DNA of 64,000 bases, taken from positions 498,046 to 562,045 of the forward strand of contig DBMJ01000016.1 in NCBI GenBank assembly GCA_002298125.1, written 5' to 3'. Within the stretch, counting starts at the first letter, position 1. Every line of letters begins with the position of its first letter. Positions 8,733 through 17,084 of the stretch are shown here, in pieces. The notes under the pieces are model-generated. The model searched no databases, had not been told where the DNA came from, and saw only the letters and a program-made list of their open reading frames with translations. The DNA is from Clostridium sp. UBA701. Its GTDB lineage: Bacteria > Bacillota > Clostridia > Clostridiales > Clostridiaceae. The translations under genes and the position numbers were made by a program.

Positions 8733-9278
8733 ATGTCAATTTATGATTTTAAGGTTAAAAACATAGACGGAGAAGAAATATCACTAGAAGAGTACAGAGG
8801 AAAGGTGTTGTTAATTACAAATACTGCAAGTAAATGTGGTTTTACACCACAGTATGAGGGCCTTGAAAAGATCTATGAGGACTATAAGGATAAAGGGCTT
8901 GAGGTACTTGGGTTTCCCTGCAATCAATTTGCTGAACAGGAGCCTGGCAGCAATAGCGAGGTTCAAAACTTCTGCAAGTTAAATTACGGTGTAACCTTCC
9001 CCCTATTCGAGAAAATAGAGGTAAGAGGAGAAAATGCACATCCTCTGTTTAAGTATCTCACTGAGAAGGCATCCTTTAAGGGCTTTGATATGAAGCATCC
9101 TAAGGCAGAGGGCTTACACAGCTTCTTAAAGGGTAATTTCCCAGAGTACCTAGAGGGAGACTCAATTAAGTGGAACTTCACTAAATTCTTAATAGACAGA
9201 AATGGAAATATAGTAGAGCGCTTTGAACCAACTACAGAGCCAGAGGATATCATCCCGGAAATTGAAAAATTAATTTAA
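8733..9278 (+). CDS. Glutathione peroxidase-family thiol peroxidase
   Basis: A thioredoxin-fold peroxidase that reduces hydroperoxides. The active-site block ASKCGFTPQ has Cys35, encoded by TGT, so it is the Cys and not the selenocysteine form. The FPCNQFAEQEPG block and a late WNFTKFLID block complete the catalytic set (Gln, Trp, Asn). In bacteria such enzymes usually use thioredoxin instead of glutathione. The start follows GAGGAGGT. The OhrR gene begins 74 nt downstream after a hairpin, and a predicted OhrR box lies upstream, so peroxide induction is likely. Confidence 0.93.
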   Translation: MSIYDFKVKNIDGEEISLEEYRGKVLLITNTASKCGFTPQYEGLEKIYEDYKDKGLEVLGFPCNQFAEQEPGSNSEVQNFCKLNYGVTFPLFEKIEVRGENAHPLFKYLTEKASFKGFDMKHPKAEGLHSFLKGNFPEYLEGDSIKWNFTKFLIDRNGNIVERFEPTTEPEDIIPEIEKLI

Positions 9279-9288
9279 GCATTATCAG

Positions 9289-9326
9289 AGCTGCACTATA
9301 CTTTCTTAGTATGGTGCAGCTTTAAT
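9289..9326 (+). terminator. Hairpin between gpx and ohrR
   Basis: AGCTGCACTATAC pairs with GTATGGTGCAGCT, followed by TTAATAA. The T tract is weak, so partial read-through into ohrR is possible. Confidence 0.5.
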
Positions 9327-9352
9327 AAGTAATGAAATGGGGTTTTAATTAT

Positions 9353-9796
9353 ATGAACACTGATATGCTAAAGCTAGACAACCAACTCTGCTTTGCACTA
9401 TATGCTTGTTCACGTGAAATAACAAAGGTATATAAGCCCTTTTTGGATAGGCTAGGCATAACCTATACTCAATATGTTACCCTGCTGGCGTTGTGGGAGG
9501 AGGATAACATTGCTATAAAGGAGCTTGGTAATAGGCTCCATCTAGATTCAGGAACACTTACTCCTCTATTAAAAAAGCTTGAAAAGGCAAACTTGGTGGA
9601 GAGAATAAGAGACAAAGAGGATGAACGAAGTGTGGTTATAAGGCTAACTGAAGAGGGACAGGAATTAAAGAAAAGTGCAATGGATATTCCTAATGGAGTG
9701 CTTTGCAGTACTGGTCTTTCAATAGAAGAAGTTGAAGCATTAAGAGACAAGCTAAAACAGCTGTTATCAAACCTAAGTAATTATGAAACAAACTAG
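9353..9796 (+). CDS. ohrR: OhrR-type MarR-family peroxide-sensing repressor
   Basis: A 147-residue winged-helix repressor closely following the OhrR pattern: LDNQLCFALYACSREITK near the N-terminus has the reactive Cys at about residue 13, and the DNA-binding part reads LDSGTLTPLLKKLE...DERSV. In the family, organic hydroperoxide oxidises this Cys and releases DNA. The ATG at 9353 is chosen because GGGG lies 10 nt upstream; an earlier ATG at 9332 lacks a site. The likely target is the adjacent peroxidase rather than an ohrA gene, which is absent from the window. Confidence 0.88.
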   Translation: MNTDMLKLDNQLCFALYACSREITKVYKPFLDRLGITYTQYVTLLALWEEDNIAIKELGNRLHLDSGTLTPLLKKLEKANLVERIRDKEDERSVVIRLTEEGQELKKSAMDIPNGVLCSTGLSIEEVEALRDKLKQLLSNLSNYETN

Positions 9797-9827
9797 TAGA
9801 ATAAATAATTTGTGGGGGATAGATAAA

Positions 9828-10814
9828 ATGCTAAAATTAAATAAAGGGGACACCATTGGAATATTTTCTCCATCTGCACCTATAACATATACTTGTCCTA
9901 AAAGATTTTTCAGGGCTAAAGAATATTTAGAGAGTAAGGGCTTTAAAATACTTGAAGGCAATTTAACTGGAAAATACGACTACTATAGATCAGGAAGTAT
10001 CAAAGAAAGGGCGGAGGAGTTAAATGCTTTAATCAGAAATCCTGAAGTAAAATGTATTATGTCTACAATTGGCGGTATGAATTCTAATTCAATTCTGCCA
10101 TACATAGACTATGAGGAATTTAAGAGAAATCCTAAAATAGTTATTGGTTATTCTGATGTAACAGCAATTTTACTTGCAATATATGCAAAAACAGGAATCA
10201 GTACTTACTACGGACCTGCGCTAGTTGCATCCTTTGGAGAGTTTGCACCTTTTGTGGATTACAGCTACGAATATTTCAAGGAAATTCTCGTGGATAATGT
10301 TAAGACTCCTTATACCCTAAATACTCCTCCCTTTTGGACTGAAGAGTATTTAGCTTGGGAAACACAAGATAGGGGAAAAGAGAAAATTGAAAATCAATTG
10401 ATTACAGTTTATCCAGGCAAAGCAAGTGGAAGATTAATCGGCGGAAACTTAAATACTATGCAGGGTATTTGGGGCAGCGAATATATGCCTGAAATTAAAA
10501 AGGGTGATATTCTCTTCATTGAGGATTCACTTAAAGACCCTGGTACTATCGAGAGAAGCTTTTCCTTGTTAAAGGTAAATGGAATATTTGACAGGGTTTC
10601 GGGAATTATACTTGGAAAGCATGAAGGGTTTGATGATTGTAAAACTGGAAGAAAGCCTTATGAAATACTAAGAGAGGTTTTAGGGGAAAAGGAGATCCCC
10701 TTCCTTGCTGATTTTGACTGCTGCCATACCCATCCTATGTTAACACTTCCAATAGGTTGTGAGGTGGAGCTTGACGCTTATAATAAAAGAATAACTATAA
10801 TGAAGAATTGGTAA
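9828..10814 (+). CDS. S66-family LD-carboxypeptidase / MccF-like peptidase
   Basis: A 328-residue serine peptidase. The nucleophile Ser109 lies in IGYSDVTAILLA, and Glu (FIEDS) and His (CCHTHPM) complete an S66 Ser-Glu-His triad. LdcA members trim the terminal D-Ala of murein tetrapeptides, whereas MccF members cleave microcin C-like adducts and give immunity. The sequence alone does not separate the two. The start at 9828 follows GTGGGGG; the upstream in-frame ATG at 9783 overlaps ohrR and lacks a site. It ends at a shared terminator. Confidence 0.88.
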   Translation: MLKLNKGDTIGIFSPSAPITYTCPKRFFRAKEYLESKGFKILEGNLTGKYDYYRSGSIKERAEELNALIRNPEVKCIMSTIGGMNSNSILPYIDYEEFKRNPKIVIGYSDVTAILLAIYAKTGISTYYGPALVASFGEFAPFVDYSYEYFKEILVDNVKTPYTLNTPPFWTEEYLAWETQDRGKEKIENQLITVYPGKASGRLIGGNLNTMQGIWGSEYMPEIKKGDILFIEDSLKDPGTIERSFSLLKVNGIFDRVSGIILGKHEGFDDCKTGRKPYEILREVLGEKEIPFLADFDCCHTHPMLTLPIGCEVELDAYNKRITIMKNW

Positions 10815-10838
10815 AGTGAAAATTGATGATAAAAAGGA

Positions 10839-10878
10839 AGCCACATGATTTATGAACTATCATGTGGCTGCTTTTTTT
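10839..10878. terminator. Bidirectional terminator
   Basis: AGCCACATGAT pairs with ATCATGTGGCT around a 9-nt loop, with T-rich flanks on the plus strand. It sits between convergent genes, and its distal arm overlaps the end of the ABC-2 permease. Confidence 0.75.
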
Positions 10879-11918
10879 AATGCTAAGGAGTTTAAAAAAA
10901 TAAATAGCACTGCATAGAAGGCAAGTATGAAAATATCAAAAGAGACCTTAGAGAAGGTAAAGCCTCTTATAGCTACGTCTCTAAGAGCATCTGCTCCATA
11001 AGTTAGAGGAAATATTTTTGATAGAACTTTTACCCACTGAGGTGCTTCTCTCAAAGAGAATAGGCCGCTAAACAATATCTGTGGCACTATAACTACCGGA
11101 ATAAACTGAAACAGCTGAAATTCGTTTTTTGCAAAGGCAGAAAGCAGAGTACCTAGAGATAGGGAACCTGCTGCCAATAATAGGTTTATGAGTAAAACTA
11201 AAATAAAACTGCCTTTTAAGGTAATATGCAGCCCATAAATCATAAACAGCTGTATGACAAGGGTTTGAATCATTACAAAAACACCAAAGCCAAGGAAATA
11301 GCCTATAACAATCTGTATTCTCTTTAGTGGGGAAGCCATTAATCTTTCAAGCGTGCCGCTTATTCTTTCTCTAAGGAAAGACACCCCTGCCAAAAGAAAC
11401 ACAAAGAAAAATATGAAAAAGCCCATCATAAGTGGTGCCATACTGTCAAATACAGTCATATCCTCTGAACCATTTATATAGATAAACTGACTTTCCAGCA
11501 TTTTAATTCCTGCTTGGGAAAGCTTTGGATTTGAGGATAAGTAGGTCTTAGTATATTCACTAAGGGCTCCTGAGACTGTTTTTTTCACAGAAGCAGAAAT
11601 GGAGGTTTCTGAACCTTCAACGGTTATTTTGAGCTTATTGTCACTGAAGGATAATAAGCCATCAAACTCTTTATTTTTCAATCTATTTAAGGCAGCTTGC
11701 TCATCAGTAATTTCTGTTACATTGGCATCAACCTTTAAAATGTCTAAAAGAGGAGCAGGTAAATCAACGGCTTCAAGAGTTGGCTTTCCTGCTGGGGAAT
11801 TAAGTATAGCACTTAATAAATATAGAACAAAGACCGGTGCTACAAATAGTAATGCCAATGAACGCTTATCTCCAATTATTTGTTTTATGATTCTCTTTGC
11901 TACTGTGGCAGAACGCAT
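10860..11918 (-). CDS. ABC-2 type transporter permease
   Basis: A 352-residue ABC-2 membrane subunit: an N-terminal helix (residues 17-36), an outside domain of about 120 residues, then five helices from residue 165 on. This is the YhgE/DrrB-like layout of drug or lipid exporters. It starts 2 nt after the ATPase gene, behind GGGAGGG lying in the last ATPase codons, so the two are translationally linked. The substrate is unknown. Confidence 0.88.
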   Translation of the reverse strand: MRSATVAKRIIKQIIGDKRSLALLFVAPVFVLYLLSAILNSPAGKPTLEAVDLPAPLLDILKVDANVTEITDEQAALNRLKNKEFDGLLSFSDNKLKITVEGSETSISASVKKTVSGALSEYTKTYLSSNPKLSQAGIKMLESQFIYINGSEDMTVFDSMAPLMMGFFIFFFVFLLAGVSFLRERISGTLERLMASPLKRIQIVIGYFLGFGVFVMIQTLVIQLFMIYGLHITLKGSFILVLLINLLLAAGSLSLGTLLSAFAKNEFQLFQFIPVVIVPQILFSGLFSLREAPQWVKVLSKIFPLTYGADALRDVAIRGFTFSKVSFDIFILAFYAVLFIFLNSLALKKAAT

Positions 11919-11920
11919 GC

Positions 11921-12655
11921 TTACACACCCTCCCTAAAACCGCTATAGTATAAAAAGGCCTCTTCAATATTGCTGCTATTAGAGGAGTTTATCAGCTCCT
12001 CCGGACTCCCCTCAGCAATAATTTCCCCTTCACGAATCAGTGATAGTCTGTCACAGCGGTAAGCCTCATCCATAACATGAGTGGTTATAATTATGGTACC
12101 GCCTTGTTCTTTTATTTTTATAAACTCATGCCAAAAGCTATTCCTAAGAACGGGATCAATTCCTACTGTTGGCTCATCCAAAATCAAAATTTGGGGGCTG
12201 TGAATCAGTGCTATTGCAAGAGAAAGTCTTCTCTTCATTCCTCCAGAATATTTCTTTACAGCCTTGTTGGCATCCTTTTCCAGATCCATTAGGGACAATA
12301 GCTCTAAGGCTCTATTCTTTGCAGGTTTGCCCCGAAGCTTATAAAGCTCAGCAAAAAAGAGCAGATTATCCATAGCAGATAAATCTTCATATAGGGCATC
12401 ACTTTGTGCCATATATCCCAATTCAGTAATTACCTTAAGAGAAGGCATATTATGGCCAAGCACCTCAACATAACCCTTATGTGCTCTTTTCATACCAATT
12501 ATGGTTTTAATGAGAGTTGTTTTACCAGAACCTGATGGTCCAAGTAATCCAAGTATTTCACCTTTCTTGATATTGAGATTTATATTTTTCAGTATAGTGG
12601 ATTTATCATATTTAACTTCAAGATTAGAAATTTTGATTACCTTTTCCAAGGACAT
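11921..12655 (-). CDS. ABC transporter ATP-binding protein
   Basis: A 244-residue ATPase with GPSGSGKTT (Walker A), YSGGMKRRLS (signature), ILILDEPTVGID (Walker B) and a TTHVMDE switch region. This belongs to the DrrA/CcmA-type drug or lipid export group and pairs with the permease that follows. The ATG at 12655 is preferred: AGGAGG sits 6 nt upstream and overlaps the codons of the earlier ATG at 12676. The operon is divergent from the DMT transporter gene. Confidence 0.9.
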   Translation of the reverse strand: MSLEKVIKISNLEVKYDKSTILKNINLNIKKGEILGLLGPSGSGKTTLIKTIIGMKRAHKGYVEVLGHNMPSLKVITELGYMAQSDALYEDLSAMDNLLFFAELYKLRGKPAKNRALELLSLMDLEKDANKAVKKYSGGMKRRLSLAIALIHSPQILILDEPTVGIDPVLRNSFWHEFIKIKEQGGTIIITTHVMDEAYRCDRLSLIREGEIIAEGSPEELINSSNSSNIEEAFLYYSGFREGV

Positions 12656-12676
12656 TATATCCCTCCTTAGGGCCAT

Positions 12677-12903
12677 TTATATATATAACTTTACATCTGA
12701 AAAATACGTAAGTAAATATAATAATAAAATATAATAGGGCATATTTGCATTGTGCTAATAGCCCAGGTGAAGCCTTTATAACGCGATTGTAATATAATCA
12801 CGATTATGATAAAATTATGTGGGTTATATCTAGTAAAAGACAATATACAGATACAATGCAAAGGGATATAATCTGTATGGCAGCCATTTAAGGGGGACTA
12901 CAA
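12677..12903. promoter_or_regulatory. Divergent promoter region with operator-like palindromes
   Basis: Between the ABC operon and the DMT transporter gene. It holds a perfect ATAATC-AC-GATTAT palindrome at 12794-12807, and ATACAGAT (12845-12852) facing ATCTGTAT (12871-12878) around a TATAAT at 12867-12872. The TetR-family gene at 13783 is a candidate binder, but this is inferred only from proximity. Confidence 0.4.
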
Positions 12904-13779
12904 ATGAAAAAGAATGAAGGCGTGTTTTACTCTATAGCATCTTCTGCAGGTTTTGGGTTAATGCCTATTTTTGCAAAGTTAGCATTAAATTATGGAGGGA
13001 ACTCTATTACAATTCTTATGTTGAGATTTATGTTTGCCTGGCTTTTAATCCTTCCCATATTGATATATAAAAAAAAGAGCCTTGCATTAAGCAAGAAGCA
13101 ATTGTTAGCTGTTGGATTAATAGGAGGTGTTGCTTATTCCTCCACAACCTTAATTTTATTTTTGGCCTATAACTATATGTCAGTGGGCCTTGCTACCACA
13201 ATTCATTTTATATATCCAATTTCAGTCACTTTGATAGCCATAATATTCTTTAAGGAAAGGATATATAAGGAAAAGGTATTAGCCATCATAATATCCACCA
13301 TAGGAATTATATTGTTAATTTATAATGGAGATATAAAGCTGAGTTTTTTGGGAGTGTTTTATTCAGCCTTTTCAGGGGTTCTGTATTCTATATATATTTC
13401 TAGCATAGAGCATAGTGAAGCCAAAAATGTAGACAGCTTCGTTTTAACCTTTTACATTTCTTTGATTTCCTCTTTTATCTTGCTCTTTAGCGGCCTAGCC
13501 ACAAACAGTATCAGCCTTAATATCGATTTTAGATGTTATGCTGCAGCATTTTTAATTGCATTAATATCTACTGTATTTGCCATTACCTTTTTCCAAAAAG
13601 CTATTGCTTATATTGGCTCCTCCAATGCTTCCATATTAAGCACCTTTGAACCTTTGGTAAGCTTAATCTTTGGGGTGATAGTCTTTAGGGAGGTCTTGTC
13701 CTTTAAAATTATATTAGGTTGTATATTGATATTATCATCAATAATTATACTTACCAAAGCATATGTAAGGCAGGCTTAG
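12904..13779 (+). CDS. EamA-family DMT transporter
   Basis: A 291-residue membrane protein with ten predicted helices in two EamA repeats (about 5-140 and 150-285). Such proteins export amino acids, nucleotides or other small metabolites; the substrate cannot be read here. The start follows AAGGGGG. It converges on the TetR regulator gene with only 3 bp between the two stop codons, which suggests possible transcriptional interference or a functional link. Confidence 0.87.
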   Translation: MKKNEGVFYSIASSAGFGLMPIFAKLALNYGGNSITILMLRFMFAWLLILPILIYKKKSLALSKKQLLAVGLIGGVAYSSTTLILFLAYNYMSVGLATTIHFIYPISVTLIAIIFFKERIYKEKVLAIIISTIGIILLIYNGDIKLSFLGVFYSAFSGVLYSIYISSIEHSEAKNVDSFVLTFYISLISSFILLFSGLATNSISLNIDFRCYAAAFLIALISTVFAITFFQKAIAYIGSSNASILSTFEPLVSLIFGVIVFREVLSFKIILGCILILSSIIILTKAYVRQA

Positions 13780-13782
13780 AAG

Positions 13783-14448
13783 TTAGTTATAATTATCAGT
13801 GTAAGACCGAATTGCCTGTTTGATATATTTTATGGTTTTTTCTACAGCTTCATTAACCTTGTAGGGCTTTGCTTTTTTTAACATGCCTGAAAACATACCA
13901 AGGTATATAAGCACGCACATCTCACTAACCATATGAGCAGCTTCTTCATCAATTAAGCCTTCAGCCACAGCAGGCTTAATATAGGCATAATCTCGAAGAT
14001 TAAAGTCGTCTTCTAAGAGCATAGGGAAGATATTTCTTGATTCTTTACTTAATTCATCAGGGAATATAGAATAATAGGTTCTAATAGATACATTTAACTT
14101 TTCATTAGAAAACTCACTAAAGAAAATATAATTATATATTTCTGGCCGACTAAAGGAATGTAAACAAAAGCATCTCCATACATCAACATATCTTTCAAGA
14201 GAATCTCTAGAATGCTTTGTGTAGCTATGTAAGCTTTCGGCATATTCATTTAAGTACTTCATAGAAGCAAAAAATATCAGGTGGTTTAGGTTCTCAAAAT
14301 AATTGTATAGGGTAGCACTATTATAGCCTGCCATACTTGCCACTCTTCTTATGGTAACTGCATCAATGCCCTCTTCTTCAATTAATTTTTTTGCTGCTTC
14401 AATGAAATAACTCATCATACGTTTCTTTTGAATTTCTTTATTATCCAC
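13783..14448 (-). CDS. TetR-family transcriptional regulator
   Basis: A 221-residue regulator. The N-terminal helix-turn-helix is at about 12-58 (AAKKLIEEEGIDAVTIRRVASMAGYNSATLYNYFENL), written here only to mark position. The long C-terminal half is the ligand and dimer domain and has no recognisable specificity. It starts behind GGAGAGG and is convergent with the DMT transporter gene. Targets could be the DMT gene, the ABC-2 operon or itself. Confidence 0.88.
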   Translation of the reverse strand: MDNKEIQKKRMMSYFIEAAKKLIEEEGIDAVTIRRVASMAGYNSATLYNYFENLNHLIFFASMKYLNEYAESLHSYTKHSRDSLERYVDVWRCFCLHSFSRPEIYNYIFFSEFSNEKLNVSIRTYYSIFPDELSKESRNIFPMLLEDDFNLRDYAYIKPAVAEGLIDEEAAHMVSEMCVLIYLGMFSGMLKKAKPYKVNEAVEKTIKYIKQAIRSYTDNYN

Positions 14449-14539
14449 AGAACCTCTCCATTCCTATTGATAAAATACTGTTACTCCGTATTATAGCATA
14501 AAATTACATGAATTTTGCATAAATGCCTATGAAATAAAT

Positions 14540-14573
14540 ATACCTTGCTTAGGAATACTCCCCCGCAAGGTAT
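14540..14573 (-). terminator. Terminator after the DUF2935 gene
   Basis: ATACCTTGC pairs with GCAAGGTAT around a 16-nt loop, with a T-rich stretch on the minus-strand exit side. Confidence 0.5.
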
Positions 14574-14578
14574 AAATG

Positions 14579-15505
14579 CTATTCTAAAGTTTTATAATGT
14601 TTTAATAGTCTTATAAAATGATTTGCCTCTCTTAAAACGTGATCTGCAAGGAGAGGGAGAATAATAGATTTAACCTTGCAGCTTAGGATACCTTCAGCCC
14701 CTTGCTTCTTAAAATCTTTAATAGACATAGTTGCTTTAAGTGATTCTTCTGTAACCTCTGGCAGCATTTTTTCATTTTCATAGAGTGCCTTTGCCTCCTG
14801 CTCAAGCTTGTGAAATTCCTTTGCATAGTTGTCTGCTAAAGCAAAGAGCTTAGCTTCACTTGGGTCTAATAGTCCTCTTATAAATTCAGCATGTTCCCCC
14901 ATTATATCATTCCAGAATATTTCCTGAGAAATAAATTCGTCCATAGGATTTACATTCTGACGATTTTGAAGCCGTATAAGCATTTCATTAAAAAGACAGG
15001 CCTCTCTTAAAATATGCTCCAGCATCATGGGATAAATAGTGGTAGCCATTTTGCAGGCATTTACACTTTGAAGCACGGTGGCTTTAAAACATATTATTTC
15101 ACCTGCTGCATTGGAAGCCTTGGAATTTAATACCTCTACTTGCCTTATAAGAGCTTCAGGTATATTTGAGTAAGCTTCAGCAGTTAAACGTAATTCGTAC
15201 TCTGTAATACTGCTATCTATCTCTATGCCTGTAAGCTTTTCAGTGTCTCTTTCAGCTTTAAAAGTAAGCTCTGTAACAAATTCTCCAGAATTTAATGCTT
15301 CAGTACTTAATATCCCCCTGCATAGAATGGAGGTCTCTTTAAGCAGCTCTGTAAAGGTGTTTTTTAACTTTTCTGCTTGAAATGCAAAATTTTTGTTGGG
15401 CTTCATAAAGGAGCCCTCCATAAAAATTGCATGCTCTTTAAGTATTCTTAAGAAAAATAGATTGAGTTCAAGAGATTGTCTAACAAAATCATTATCAGAT
15501 AACAA
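14579..15505 (-). CDS. DUF2935 protein (all-helical, two repeats)
   Basis: A 308-residue soluble helical protein with two DUF2935 repeats (about 8-135 and 150-300). His and Glu recur at matching places in each half (LKEHAIFMEG, LEHILREACLF, MGEHAEFIRG, LADHVLREANHF). Such a His/Glu pattern suggests hemerythrin- or ferritin-like metal binding, although the family has no firmly known role. The start is TTG behind GGGGAG. It is divergent from the GNAT gene and appears monocistronic. Confidence 0.82.
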   Translation of the reverse strand: MLSDNDFVRQSLELNLFFLRILKEHAIFMEGSFMKPNKNFAFQAEKLKNTFTELLKETSILCRGILSTEALNSGEFVTELTFKAERDTEKLTGIEIDSSITEYELRLTAEAYSNIPEALIRQVEVLNSKASNAAGEIICFKATVLQSVNACKMATTIYPMMLEHILREACLFNEMLIRLQNRQNVNPMDEFISQEIFWNDIMGEHAEFIRGLLDPSEAKLFALADNYAKEFHKLEQEAKALYENEKMLPEVTEESLKATMSIKDFKKQGAEGILSCKVKSIILPLLADHVLREANHFIRLLKHYKTLE

Positions 15506-15672
15506 AATATCTCCCCTTCAAAAATATATCCATATTATTATATTCTTATAGGTATATATTTGTTACTAATGTAGGAATTATCCATTGTATAGCGAACTTA
15601 TAGATATAAAAATCGTATTACGTTATGATAATTATATGATTAAAAAGGTATTTACATGTGGGAGGAGATATT

Positions 15673-16281
15673 ATGGTAAAGCTAGACACCAATAGATTAA
15701 CAATAAGAGATCATATAGAAGAGGATATTGCATCAATGCATGTACTCCTTTCAGATGAAAAGGCAATGCATTATTTGCAGGATATAAAGACTAACAACAT
15801 GGATGAATCAAAACAAAATCTCTATGAAGCAATTAAAGAAGCACAGCTAGAAAATAGGACAAAATATTTTTTTGCAATAATAGAGAAAGAAACTAATGAA
15901 TATGTTGGTGAAATAGGTTTTACAGTAATAATCAACAGCCTAGAGGGAAAAGTTGTAAATTTAGGCTACTTTATTCTACCAAGGTATTGGGGAAAAGGAA
16001 TAGTAACTGAAGCAGCTGAAGCAGTAATTGAATATGCCTTCTGTGAAACAAACACCATTAAGATTGAAACAGGATGTATAAAAGAGAATATAGGTTCAGA
16101 GAGAGTAATGCAGAAGGTGGGGATGGTAAAGGAGGCAGAGCTGAAAAAGCATGTACTACTATACTCATGTTTGCAGGACAGAGTAGAATATGGCCTATTA
16201 AAAGAGGAATGGAAACAAAAATTAAATCTCTTCATAAAGAGAGATTATCAAAGCTTCAATAAAGAGGCGTATTTAGATTGA
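15673..16281 (+). CDS. GNAT N-acetyltransferase (RimJ/RimL type)
   Basis: A 202-residue acetyl-CoA dependent acetyltransferase of the group acting on protein N-termini or small amines. It opens with TNRLTIRDH, the usual RimJ/L strand, and the cofactor-binding motif is LPRYWGKGIVTEA. The ATG at 15673 is chosen because GGAGGA lies 6 nt upstream; the GTG at 15658 precedes that site. The last 25 or so residues extend beyond the fold. A coding-like remnant follows in another frame. Confidence 0.85.
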   Translation: MVKLDTNRLTIRDHIEEDIASMHVLLSDEKAMHYLQDIKTNNMDESKQNLYEAIKEAQLENRTKYFFAIIEKETNEYVGEIGFTVIINSLEGKVVNLGYFILPRYWGKGIVTEAAEAVIEYAFCETNTIKIETGCIKENIGSERVMQKVGMVKEAELKKHVLLYSCLQDRVEYGLLKEEWKQKLNLFIKRDYQSFNKEAYLD

Positions 16282-16402
16282 TTTACAACAGGCTATACAT
16301 GAAAATGAAGACATAGTTAAACAAGAGGATAAAAACCCTTGGGTTGATAGAGAAATCTATGTTCTAAAAAAACTTCAACAATGTCAACAAGGAGGAAGAT
16401 AA
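16277..16402 (+). pseudogene. Coding-like remnant between GNAT and methyltransferase genes
   Basis: One forward frame is open for about 41 codons without its own start. It encodes a polar, helical C-terminal-looking tail with the core NPWVDREIYVLKKLQQC, and ends at 16402 just before the methyltransferase start. It could be the 3' end of a gene lost by deletion, or a tail of the GNAT separated by a frameshift. I do not recognise the family. Confidence 0.35.
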
Positions 16403-16404
16403 AT

Positions 16405-17019
16405 ATGAACTTTGATAATGAAGCTCTAACCTGGGATGATGAAAAAAGAGTAAGCAGGGCAAAGGTAATTTCACAGGAAATAGTGAAGGCAATTGAAATA
16501 AAAAAATCCTATTCTGCACTGGAATTTGGCTGCGGCACAGGGTTAATTAGCTTTAATATACATGATAGATTTCATAGTGTCACCCTTGTTGATAACTCAA
16601 GGGGTATGATAAGCATTTTAAATTCGAAAATCGAAGATAATAAAATACAAAACATGGAGGCCTACTGTACAGACATAAACAATGAAGGTATATTGACAGG
16701 AACCTATGATGTAATCTACACTTCTATGGCCTTGCACCATATACAAGATACAGAAAAAACGCTAAAAAGCTTATTTGAGCTGTTAAATAAAGATGGATTT
16801 TTGTGCATAGTGGATTTAGATGAGGAAGATGGAAGCTTTCACGGAGTAGAGAAGGATTTTACAGGACATAATGGTTTTAATCAATTGGACCTTACAAATT
16901 TATTGTATAAGGTTGGGTTTGAGGAGATTGAATCAAAGATTATATACAGAGATAAAAAGACCGTAGGCAATGAGCTAGTGGACTATTCATTATTTTTAAT
17001 GAAGGGAAGAAAACGATAA
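16405..17019 (+). CDS. Class I SAM-dependent methyltransferase
   Basis: A 204-residue Rossmann-fold methyltransferase. Motif I is ALEFGCGTGLISF at about 38-50, the acidic residue ending strand 2 lies in VTLVDNS, and motif IV-like YTSMALHHI follows. It belongs to the UbiE/methyltransferase-11 type small-molecule group, with substrate unknown. The start at 16405 lies 9 nt after GGAGG; the ATG at 16381 is upstream of that site. It may head a run with the M1-like peptidase 65 bp downstream. Confidence 0.88.
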   Translation: MNFDNEALTWDDEKRVSRAKVISQEIVKAIEIKKSYSALEFGCGTGLISFNIHDRFHSVTLVDNSRGMISILNSKIEDNKIQNMEAYCTDINNEGILTGTYDVIYTSMALHHIQDTEKTLKSLFELLNKDGFLCIVDLDEEDGSFHGVEKDFTGHNGFNQLDLTNLLYKVGFEEIESKIIYRDKKTVGNELVDYSLFLMKGRKR

Positions 17020-17084
17020 TTACTTTTATTACAGAGCAATAATAAGCAAAGAGAGTATAAGAGAGCAGCGAAGGGGGCACATAT

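Noticed and set aside
8733..9278. Selenocysteine form of the peroxidase
   Set aside because: The active-site codon is TGT, not TGA, so this is the cysteine enzyme.
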